This document shows positions 42,075 through 51,879 of a DNA stretch of 64,000 nucleotides, piece after piece. The stretch's first letter is position 1. Each line of letters begins with the position of its first letter. Source of the stretch: Isochrysis galbana (lineage: Eukaryota > Haptophyta > Isochrysidales > Isochrysidaceae); NCBI GenBank assembly GCA_018136815.1, contig CM030933.1, positions 2,239,344-2,303,343 on the forward strand. Reading direction: 5' to 3'. The notes beneath the pieces were generated by a model. That model ran no database searches. It saw only the letters and a list, made by a program, of their open reading frames with translations, and was not told where the DNA came from. A program made the translations under genes and the position numbers.

Positions 42075-42410
42075 CTCGACGCGCAGCGCCACGCCGCACA
42101 CCTCGACCTGTTCGACGCGCACCACCTGCCGCTCGGGGTGCGCGCCGAGGACCAAGCGGTCGCCCTCGAGCAGGTACGGGTAGATGCGCGGGAATACATA
42201 ACTATGGACATTTGATGGCTCCATTGCTCCATTCGATTGATGTCCCATAATTATAATTGATAATTGATAATTGCATAATTGATGGAACGACACCTTGACG
42301 CGCGACGGCGCAACGAAGGCGCTCCGGGCACGCGGAGCTCGTGCAGCCAAGGCGCACTCCAAGATCTTGGCAATACTCGACATAGAAGTCAAGGAGGGCC
42401 ATAGAGCCAT
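42075..42410 (-). pseudogene. Unknown gene fragment split by a family F insertion
   Basis: Downstream of the insertion the minus strand encodes RIYPYLLEGDRLVLGAHPER then QVVRVEQVEVCGVALRVE and stop, which looks coding. Upstream (42295-42410) the same strand has Ala/Arg-rich frames. The element 42198-42294 lies between, so the gene is probably broken. Its family is not recognised. Confidence 0.35.
42198..42294 (-). repeat. Solo family F element
   Basis: The end GATGGAACGACACC and the inner ATAACTATGGACATTTGATG match 3576-3645 inverted, with an extra AATTGATAATTGATAATTG expansion in the middle. Confidence 0.6.
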
Positions 42411-42604
42411 AGACTGCGGAGCCGACGCGGCGAACTAGTTCAAGAAGCCTTCGCGGTGTGAATGGGCGTTACTGTGAACCACCAACATAAGTATGTTTCG
42501 AGTCGGTTGGGCGAAACGTTTTTCTTTCTACTTCATCGCCGGCTGCCGGTGCGGCGGGGCGCGAGAGAGGGGTGGGAAGGGAGAGGAAACAGGGGGGGGG
42601 GGGG

Positions 42605-42642
<38 letters not shown>

Positions 42643-42792
42643 AGGGGGGGGGGGGGGGGAGAAGGGGGGGGGGGGGGGGGAGGGGGGGGGGGGGCGGGGA
42701 GGAAGTGAAGGGGGGGGGGTTCGAGGTGGCAGGGAGCCGGGCTGTGGCTCGGCGTGGAGTGGGTTGAGGGCGGGTTCGTGGACTGCAACGCG

Positions 42793-45598
42793 ATGACGAC
42801 AACAGGGGAGGCGGTTCGGGTGCACGTGCGCACACTCGAGGGCGAGCACTTCCACATCCACACCACGCTGCACTCAACGGTTGCCGCGATCAAGGAGGCC
42901 ATCCACAAGGCGCGTGGCATCGATCTCATCATGCAGAAGTTGATCTGGGAGGGCACCATCATGCACGACGAAGGTGCGGGGGCCGTGCACCACGAATCTC
43001 GCCACGGGGCGATTTGCCTCGTAACACACGGCTCGCGCTATGCCCTCCTGGTGTGATTGCGCAGCATGGAGCTGTAGGCCCGTCTTTTCTCATCACAAGC
43101 TGACTTGGCACCGCTGCCCGAAGCTCATTCCTTGAATTTGTGTACTCCTTATGTGTTGTATCAGCCATCCCGGAGGCCTCGCTGTTCACCGAGGGCAGCT
43201 TTCTCGTCCTGGTGACCGTGAAACCTCGCCCTCCCGGGATGATGACTACTGCTGTGGCTCTGCCACTTTCATACACGTATTCTGATTCGTACTTCGACAG
43301 GGATGGGGAGGGTGCTGATTCAGGTGCTCATTATCCAGCCGGCTGATGGAGAGCGGCACACAGCTAGTGCGGTGATGGTCTGATGGATAGACCCCCATTC
43401 TACACTTGGCCTCATTCACCGCAGGCTACTTGGAGGCCGAGGCCGAGGATGAAGAAGAACGGGAAGACTTGCAGCGTGGCCCTACAAATGCAGGCATGGG
43501 CCTCTTGCGTCGCCTTCATGCCCACATGGAGGATGCCGACGAGAATGAAGAGGATGATCCCGTGTACTACGACCAACCGCACGTCGATGGCGCGCCCTTC
43601 GCACCGAACGAAGTTGGATGTAGCGCAAGAGCGGGAAGACCGCCGCATCAAAATAATGCCCGGCTGCATTCACGCATCAGTGCAAATGATAACGAGGCGC
43701 AAGAGATGCAAGATAGGCTGCGCGCACTTCCAGCCTTTAGAGCGTTGCAAGAGATTGTGCGCGTAGATCCGCAGATTATGCTGGTTCTCAACACAGACTC
43801 TATGCGCTTCGAGGATCCGCGTTCAGGTCAGGCTCATCCGCAGACCCTCGAAGAACGTGATGCTGCGGAGCAGGCGTTTTGGGACGCCTGTGCAGCTGAG
43901 ATAACAGCACTTGAGCCGACGTATGAGAGAACCATGCAGGTGAGAGCGGTCAGCTGAGGTCACCTGGTCGTATGCAATTGACCATCACCCACCGCCGAAA
44001 CTTTCGCCAAGTAGTTTGCTCGTGACGATGTGCGCTCTCACTCCCCGCGTGCCTTGCGCCTTGCCCCAGTTGCTGCATGAAGTTCGCGATACAGCATGTG
44101 CGCTGTTTCCGTCTCAGTGGCAAGGATCAGAATGGGGGGAGCAGCTTTTGCAAGCGGCGCAACTCCACGACGACCTTTTAGGCGTTGTGGCAGATGTTGC
44201 TGCGTGCAAACACGATGCCTGCCAGTCGCAGCTTGCTCTTGCTCCGGTCGTGTCTTACATGCGCGGTGTGTCGGAGCAAATCGCCTTGCTAGCGGCGCCA
44301 TCGCGAGCTAATGAAGCAGCTGGATGGCGTGACACAGTGGAGGCGGCTGCTCTCTACGCGAATCGCATGACGGCAAATGAGGGAATCGTCGAGCCTTTGT
44401 CGACCGATCCAAAGTGTGATGAGCAAGACGCGGGAGTTGACAACTGCGCTGATGCGGTCAAACGTGGAGCATTGTCCCTTGCGCCCTCCGGCTCACTGGA
44501 TAGAATTCCAACAACACATACGTTTGACAACGGTCCGCCAGGAGAGACTCCGGCGATGCTTCTGTTGCGCTTCTTTCGTTCTGCCTTCGAGCAGTTCCAG
44601 GCGAGTGCCTTGCTTGTCCCGAGGATTTATGACAAGCTATCGGGATCCACCCAGGCGCACGCGAGGAGCTATCGTCCTGCACAGTATGTGCGTGCCTTTG
44701 AAGATTCTGATTCTCGTCGCAAGTGGCCCTGGTCTGTCCTCCCGTGTACTTGTAGGCGATCAAACTTGACCTTGCCAATGCGCAACTGTCGCGATTGTTG
44801 CTCGAGGACGTGGAACTCGTCGATTTGATTGCTGCAAAGCCAGGCGACTTCGTACAGTTGCTGAATGCTTCAGATGGCGATATCATGAATGATGGGCTCG
44901 ATGATGCGTCAGATGGCGACGTGGATGAGGATTGTGATGCATGTGTTAGGGACCGCCCACGAATAGATGGATCATACGAATTATATGATGAATATGGTGA
45001 AGGGGAGCATGTTTGCATGGAGCAAACCTTTCCAGCACTCCTCGTACAACAACATGGTGAGAACGAAACCCGGCCTATAGAGGTGCATTCGACCTATGAT
45101 CTACCCCGCCGCAACGACTTACCCGCTGGGGCCGCATTGGCTGCTGCTCGCGACTTGAACTCGCCTGCTTCACCCTTGCCAGAGTTGAGACTGGACCGGA
45201 TTGCTACAGCGGACGCTGGAGAGCGAATCCTCGAACAGCTCAACACGGAAGGCCATTCGGAGCTGATGCAAGCTCTCATGCAGCAATGGTTGCACACATC
45301 TGCTGGGCGGGACGCGGTGCAAGAGGCTGCGTATCTAAGGCTAAATCCCAACGAGACAGGGCAGCTCTTTCATGCGCGCATGTTGCAGACTTTGGGAAGG
45401 ATCCGTCTCGAGGACGCTCCTGTGAGAGCAGTCACCGCCGATCGGGTTGAGCAAGCCATGCAATCACTGTCGCCGGATGCCGAAGATGCAGTGGAACGAC
45501 TCTCCGCACTGGGTTTCGAGCGACGGTGCGTCATTGAAGCGTACTTGGCTTGCAACGGCGACGAGATGCTTGCTGCAAACTTCCTGATCGACCAGTGA
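42793..45598 (+). CDS. RAD23-like ubiquitin receptor with expanded middle
   Basis: Exons 42793-42973, 43165-43323, 43425-43939, 44070-44687 and 44756-45598 join in phase to 771 residues. The N-terminus is a ubiquitin-like domain (VRVHVRTLEGEHF ... KLIWEGTIMHDE|AIPEAS ... SFLVLVTVKP) aligning without gaps to Rad23. The C-terminus is a UBA domain, VERLSALGFERRCVIEAYLA then CNGDEMLAANFLIDQ, nearly the Rad23 UBA2. Two pieces resemble the XPC-binding/STI1 helices: LPAFRALQEIVRVDPQIML (exon 3) and LVDLIAAKPGDFVQLLN (exon 5). About 350 unrecognised residues separate them, and no UBA1 is seen. Rad23 proteins are usually about 400 residues; they shuttle ubiquitinated proteins to the proteasome and help nucleotide excision repair. 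A ubiquilin-like protein is the main alternative. Confidence 0.75.
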
Positions 45599-46283
45599 TA
45601 TAGACCTTTGCAAGGTCCTAGCCATCTTCTCCATAAAACGCCGTCGCACAAGGACGCGCCCAGGCCCAGGTCGAAATGATTGAGCTCGAGCTGTTACTAT
45701 TAAATTCGCTTTCTGCGCGCTCGCGCGCCTTGCATTCCTCCACAAGCACTACTATGACACACTACTAGTAGGCTGGTTGGTTGAATAATATGTTGCGCCG
45801 CTGCGCCACGCCCATTTGCGCCACGCGCACGCACAATGCGCACGACGCGCAGGTGCTATGCTGGCAGTGTAGCATGCTAGCCAAAGGCCGTGCTGGCGAT
45901 TCCGCAATATGTAGTAGCCAGTAGACGCGGGGCAAGTGGAATGCGCTATATGTTGGAATTGAAGGTTGAAGGGCGCGAGCCATCGAATTGCGGGCGATTG
46001 CCAAGTGCGAATTGCGCCCTTTGCCGTTTGCACTATTGGCGCGGCCTATGCGTGGCGGTGTAAAACTGTAAAAACTCAAAACTTTTCATTTTTAACACTC
46101 ATATGAGATTCTCGCTTCTCTCCTCACCTCTGCTCCTTGAGCTGAGGTTCCCATGTCCTTGCAGGCCCCGGGGGACCCTGTAGGTGGACAGGAAGGAGCG
46201 GGGAGGTGGAAGGAGCGGGTGAGGAGCGGGCGAGGAGCGGAGGTGGGGGAGGAGCGAGGAGCGGATTGGTTTTGAAACTGAAA
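45599..46283. other. Intergenic, no gene seen
   Basis: Nothing recognisable except GAGGAGCGG-type short repeats at 46195-46265. Confidence 0.4.
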
Positions 46284-46400
46284 GCGTGCGGATTGTAAGT
46301 AACTGAAAGTGCGCGGATTGTTTCTGAAAGTGCGCGGATTGTTTCTACAAGCGCACGGATTGTTTCTGAAAGCGCGCGCGGATTGCGGATTGTTTCTGAA
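46284..46400. repeat. 21-bp minisatellite
   Basis: Imperfect copies of GCGCGGATTGTTTCTGAAAGT, about five in a row, some with CTACAAG or a GCGCGCGGATTGCGGATTG variant. Confidence 0.75.
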
Positions 46401-46492
46401 TAATAAAGCACCCCGCCCCCCCCTTTTTCATCAAACCAAAGTCCATAGGCCGCGCGTGCGAAGGCGCATGTGCCTGGGGTTACTATGCGTGA

Positions 46493-46883
46493 GGTCTCGT
46501 TCCGTCGAATATGGGACGGATTCAATTTGCGCCATCAGACAAAAAAAAGGGTGGTGTGTGGTGCCTTTTTGTGTGTGTGTGTGACACTGTGTGAGGGGGG
46601 CGCCTTCACATGCGATTGAGCCATCGCAAGGGTTTCGACACGTGCTCCCTCTCGTCCCAGGGACAGTCTCTTGCTTGCGGTGGCTTTCGCACGCTCATCC
46701 CACGAGCAAGTGTTCTGCGGCGGCTGCGCACCGGCCGAGTCCTTCGCCGCAAATATATCGCGCTGAAACCAGCATAAGCTTTCAGCGACGGATCCGCTAG
46801 ATGTTGCCATAGAAGACGCGGATTGCACGTGTGAGTGATCTGGCTCAACTTTAGTTATGTCCCATATTCGACGGAACGCCACC
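46493..46883. mobile_element. Complete family F DNA transposon, 391 bp, 25-bp inverted ends
   Basis: The left terminus (46493-46517; CGTTCCGTCGAATATGGGAC after GGTCT) is the complement of the right terminus (46859-46883) except at bases 4 and 5. No transposase is encoded; minus-strand frames inside show no motif. Flanking duplication is not clear. Shorter solo ends of the family are at 3576, 17947 and 42198. Confidence 0.7.
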
Positions 46884-47223
46884 TTGGTAGCGGCGGCAAT
46901 CATATATATACATGCATCATATCTTGCTGCCATCCGCCATTGAGCGTGATCCATTATTTTTCACCACTGTGTTCTACGTGAGAAAGTGGGCCCAGCAATA
47001 CAGCAACACCACAGAACTGCAACAGCAGCAGCAAGTGACAAGTGATGCTCTGCACATGCAATCGACACCGAAAATCCCTTGCTCTCTCCTTCTGCGCACA
47101 CACTCATGCCCCCATCCACAAATGGGAGCATCCATCCTCCTCCACCACACCCAGGCCCATGGTCCCTATCTGAGTGGAGTAGAGATGAACTCTCTGAAGA
47201 AGAGAAGGCGGGGGTTCATTCTC

Positions 47224-48226
47224 CTACTTGTCAGATGGCTGGTCAGGGGTTGGCTCAATGAGCTCCACTAGCTGTGCTGTTGGATAATCCTGAGAAGGCT
47301 GCATTGGAATATCGTATCGCTGTAGAGTAATTCCACGCCTGACAGAGGTCAATCAAGGATTAATTGGAAGGGGGATGTTGCACGTACGCGGAGCGCTGGC
47401 ATTTCAATGAGAACTAAGTGGTAGTGGGCATGCGTGCTGACATTACCGCTTGAGATCGATGTACAATTCCTCTGCAGAGGGGCCCTCATATGCCTCCCAA
47501 ACGCGAGCTTCCAACAGCGTCGGGATAAGCTTCAGCTCATCCTGTGCCTGTAGCGCATGGCAGGCGGTAGTGTCATGGTCTGCGAGCCTCGTATATCACA
47601 AAGGTCAACATGACGTGCACCACGTGCGCTCACGACGTGCACCTGCTTGATAAGCTGCTCAGCCTGCCCGGCACCAATCTTCCGTTCAATCTCCTCAACA
47701 GAACTGCTCGCCTTGACCACACCAAGCCGCTCCTTGCATAGTGACTCCACAACTTTGCGATACCTACTCATCGGAGGCGGGGACAAAGATAAGCGCGACA
47801 GGTGAGGCTGCCCGGCACTTGGGCTGGATAGCAGTGATTCCCCGAGCGTGTTTGCGGCATTCCCCAGTACAAATTAAGGTGAGGCTGCCCAGCACTTGGG
47901 CTGGATAGCAGTGATGCCCCGAGCGTGTTTGCGGCCTTCCGCGGCGTAAGCTATGAAAGCGGTAGATAGAGCACGGAGGCAGGAAGAGAACTGGGTCGTG
48001 AGGGAACAGGGGGGGAGGGGGACACGTGCGAGCGAGCGGTGGCGTCGGCATACTCGGCGCTGGGGGGGAATGCCTCAATCTCGGCGAGCGTCTTGTTGTA
48101 GAGGCTCTCAAGAATTGCGGGGGCGTTGGGTTCCACCTTAAGTCCAACAATGCCGGTGGTGCTCTTGCCCCGCGCCGCACGCACGGCAAGAGGGGCTGAG
48201 CGGCGGAGGGCCGCGGCGCGCAGCAT
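47224..48226 (-). CDS. NDUFA5: Complex I subunit NDUFA5 (B13)
   Basis: Exons 48226-48054, 47763-47643, 47547-47447 and 47338-47224 join in phase to 169 residues. The start MLRAAALRRSAPLAVRAARG is a mitochondrial presequence. Then come the family hallmarks KSTTGIVGLKVEPNAPAILE, LYNKTLAEIEAFPPSAEYRK, ERLGVVKASSSVEEIERKIG, AGQAEQLIKQ and DELKLIPTLLEARVWE. The protein sits in the matrix arm of NADH:ubiquinone oxidoreductase. The C-terminal 50 residues exceed the animal protein and are closer to the longer plant form. The first intron (290 nt) holds two copies of a 78-bp repeat. Exon 4 is supported by phase and splice signals; without it a stop follows DLKR. Confidence 0.9.
47801..47935. repeat. 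Two 78-bp direct repeats inside NDUFA5 intron 1
   Basis: GTGAGGCTGCCCGGCACTTG starts at 47802 and GTGAGGCTGCCCAGCACTTG at 47879; about 57 bases of each agree closely. Each begins with a GTGAGG that would look like a splice donor on the plus strand. Confidence 0.75.
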
Positions 48227-48641
48227 GCCGGGGGCCGAGGGGGGAAGGGGGGGCGGGGGGTGGGGAGGGGAAAGGGGAGAGAGGGAGGGGGGAGCAGGAC
48301 GATAGGGGAGATTTTAACGAGGGTTCTTTTGTAGGTTCCGACCAGTCCCAGTCCATCCATGCAAGCCCGCAGACTGCCGCAGAAACGCAGAAACAAAGGC
48401 TTACAGCACTTGCAGCTCGCGGCGCATGGAATACAACCCCAACCCCCCCCCCCCCCCTGCCGCCATCAGGCGGCTCCCCCCGTGCACTATTAGAGGTAAT
48501 GGGGTGAAGGGCTTAGGCTTAGGCTTAGATATGGTATATGGTCCGGTGCCTAGATGTGAAATACGGTGGGTTAGGTCCCTAGATGGGAAATACGGTGCAG
48601 GGGCCTGCAAATACAGCCAAATACATATGTATTTGGCCTCC

Positions 48642-49911
48642 CCTCCACACACATGTCGCGCACAACGTCTACAAGGACGAAAACTTCACCGTACCATACA
48701 CCCAAGAAGAATGCGCGCGATATGTAGAACACCTCCCCGAGACTTTCCTCCACGCGGGGACCAAAGTGAACAAAAAAGAATTCTTAAGCTCGTGGGAATG
48801 CGTCGTGCGACACGCCTCACGACTCCTAGAGAGGGCACAGGCGGCACCGCCGCCGACCGCGACCCCCTCGGAAGTGCAACCGAAGCAAACAAACCACGAG
48901 GATCCGCCGGAGGGCGGATCCAGAGAAACCAAGGTGTCCGAAGACAACACGTATATCACTAGAATGAACAATATATGGATATACACGAATACCAACTATC
49001 TAGGAGAAACCACGGACACCACCGAGGTAGCGAAACCGGGAGAGGAGACACTATACCACGCACCGGCCAAATGGGAGAACGGGCTAAAAGGCCCAAAGCA
49101 CTTAGAATACCCGCTAGCGGAAGAGTACACACTAGACGGAAAAAAACAACTAGACCAGATCACCGTGTCAGACATAACGCGTGAATACCTTAAACATGGC
49201 CCTGGAGCCAAGCCCCAGCCAGCCCGAGAAGCGTGGGCACGGAAACTCGAACTGACCCAAGAAGAGTGGACGGAAGTGGCAAAACTTTATACCCACCCCC
49301 TGCTCAAACACAAACACACGGACAAACACCCCCATTTCAAACATATCACCCATAGAAGAATGGGCACACGCAACCGGTTCGCTGCGTCGCCTACCACGAA
49401 GTGCAGACTCTGCGGAAAACACCGCGAAAACTCGACGCACCTGGCCAGATGTCCCTCCACGAAACAAATATTCCAGGCCATAGAAGCTGCGGCAGGGTAC
49501 ACGCCGGAAAGGAACAGAACAACGGCCCAGAAAATCAAGGATAGGCTGTTCGCGTACCCGAGTACACCGACCCCGGACAGCCTCAAAGCCCTCTACCTTG
49601 TAGCATGGCGATATATAATAAGTGACTTCTACAGAGTAGAGTTCGACAACTACACCTTCCACCACGTGCCGGTCATCGAGAGGACCCTTGTCAGATTCAC
49701 GACCCTAGTTAGAGGCCTTGAACCCCCAGACAAGACCTCGACCGCACGCACCAGCAAAGCCTCCCAAGGAAGAAAACCGAAAATCAAATCCCCGCGTGAG
49801 CTCTACACCCCCGTCTTTACATTCAACGACAAAGGCACACTGATGTTAGGCAACAACCTAGCCGCGATAGCCAAATCAATCCAACTAGCGGAAAAGCTAG
49901 CATTAGCATGA
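48642..49911 (+). pseudogene. LINE ORF2 C-terminal part
   Basis: About 422 codons stay open from the truncation point to 49911. It corresponds to the region after the polymerase: a charged linker, then HRRMGTRNRFAASPTTKCRL and a zinc knuckle C-x2-C-x8-H-x3-C (CRLCGK..STHLARC), then LVAWRYIISDFYRVEF. The minus-strand LINE at 50629-51879 has the same blocks (HRRIATANRFADDPTCRFCG, ILAWRYILTDFYNIQY), showing they are one family but well diverged. No polymerase or endonuclease remains, so it cannot act alone. Confidence 0.8.
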
Positions 49912-50243
49912 CCACGCAAAAGCCATAGCGATGCTCCACACACCCGCCGACCCGCCCAGCCCCAACCCTCGGGAACACAGAGGCACGCCGCCCATCACCT
50001 AGGTTCTAAAAGAAGCAATATAGAAACCGGTAGCCCGATGGTATAGGAGGAAGGAGGGAAAGACACCTATCGGGGACCGGTGCACACCGTCTGCTACAGG
50101 AAACCCCACCCACCCAGCCCCTAGGTAGAGCACGAGGGACGGGCCGCAAGGCAGGTGGCGGGGAGTTGAGAGTGGCGGGCGAGGCCGCAATCGTTAGAGT
50201 GCAGAGTCGCGCGCGCGGCGTGAATATTAAGAAGTTTTTTTTT
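48642..50243 (+). mobile_element. 5'-truncated LINE with 15-bp target-site duplication
   Basis: ATGTATTTGGCCTCC stands at 48627-48641 and 50244-50258. The insert starts inside the coding region and ends with about 330 bases of 3' untranslated sequence closing in GGCGTGAATATTAAGAAG plus nine T (50235-50243). Confidence 0.85.
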
Positions 50244-50628
50244 ATGTATTTGGCCTCCGGCCAAATACATTTCAAGTTCAAGTACATTCGAGGCCTACAC
50301 CCCCGGACGCGCTTCAAATACAGCCAAATAAAAAAAATCTTCTTAAAATTCCCCGCTACGTGTGCGGCGTGAGGCAGTGTGCTAGTGTACCTCCCTACTA
50401 CCCGACCTTAACCCCTAACAACCCCCTTCCCCTTTCCCAGTTCCCTCATTTTCGGAGAAGCTGGTTCCGGGGAGGCCGCGCGCGCTGCTTCGGCCAGGAG
50501 TTGGAGAGAAGGGGGCGGGAGACTGTGGTTCGTCCTCTGTGTCGGTGTTGGCTCAGGTTATCCTCACTTAAATCTCTTAGGCTCCTCTTTAATAAGCGCT
50601 GTGATTCCGACTAAGAGGTCAAGCTACT

Positions 50629-51879
50629 TTAGGTGATGTGTCGTAGGTCCAGACCTCTTGCCGCTTGTAGGAGGTCCTCCGATGTTCCTATGTTGAAATC
50701 CTTGTCCACCGTGTACAGCGGGCTTACCATCTTCTTAATATGTTTGTTGCTCGGGGCGTGTAACCCCATATTCTCTCGTTGTTTTTTTAGCCTCTGAAAG
50801 AAACCGACTTTCGCCGTTACTAGCAGGTGGTATCTCGTAAGTGTCGCTCTTAAAATCGACTTAACGGACCTGCCGTCCGAGTTGCCATACTGGATGTTGT
50901 AGAAGTCGGTTAGGATGTACCTCCACGCCAGGATACCTAAGTACCCTGAGGAGGGGTGCGGTCTATCCACCTGATAACAGAAAAGACGTTGGGCTGTTTC
51001 GGATCCCGGCCTAAGGCTAATCCCCAGAAGTCCTTCTATGAATTCAAAAACGGGCTCCGTCGCGATACATGAGGCCAGGTGAGTGGAACTCTCAGGGGCT
51101 ATGCCGCAAAAGCGGCATGTTGGATCGTCAGCAAAACGGTTCGCCGTAGCTATCCTTCTATGTAGGACATGTTTGAAATGCAAATAAGAGTCTCTAGGCG
51201 TTAAAAAGTTGTATTTATACAATTGCGATACTTGTTTCCACTTTCCCGAGAGGACCGGTAGCCTTTTTTCCCATCTTAGCGTGGATTTTTGTGCTTTTGT
51301 TTTCCTCAATGCGAGGAACGCTTTAGTCAAGACCCTGACACTTACATCCTCTAGCGTTGTATGCGTGCCTTTTAGCGTGTATTCTTGGGGTATCGGATAC
51401 GCCGTTTCCGCCGGGCCGTCGTACGCTCGTCCCCACTTCAGCGGAGTGTATAGCTCGTCGGGCAATAGTTGCGGGCTGATCCGCTCGTGGATGTGGGGCT
51501 CTCCCATAACGTTGAGCTGGACTTTGTGGTAGTCGCCCCTTCGGCGCAGATAAAAGTTATGGTCTTTGTCCACTAGAATGTCGCCTAAATCGTGTGCGTC
51601 CGGATCTTCTTGGGGAACTAACTCTTGCTCCTCCGGAGCCGGGGGCGGGGGCTTCGCTTGTTTTCTGAGAAGGTCTATATAGTCGAATGTGGTATTCACT
51701 AGTCTTGATCTAGTCCATTCAGATATCTTTTCCCACGACTTAAGAAAGGGGCCTACCGACATGTAATTTCCTCTATGGCGCATGAGTCGCGCACCGCGAT
51801 TCCCACCCCACTCGCCGGGTCCGAGGCATTGGCAGGTGCGTGTACCATCTGCCACCCCAGGGCCTTGGCGGTCATGCAT
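50629..51879 (-). pseudogene. LINE ORF2 C-terminal part, minus copy
   Basis: The meaningful part starts near 51765 (VGPFLKSWEKISEWTRSRLV), where it is fused out of frame to the endonuclease end. It runs through the zinc knuckle TCRFCGIAPESSTHLASC and AWRYILTDFYNIQYG to stop at 50629. A 3' untranslated region of about 300 bases follows. The polymerase that should precede it is missing, so the protein would not be made in this form from an intact element. Confidence 0.75.

Noticed and set aside
48505-48530. TTAGGC repeats as a telomere tract
   Set aside because: Only three units, and they belong to a CTAAGCC stretch shared with retroposon remnants at 8222 and 4075.
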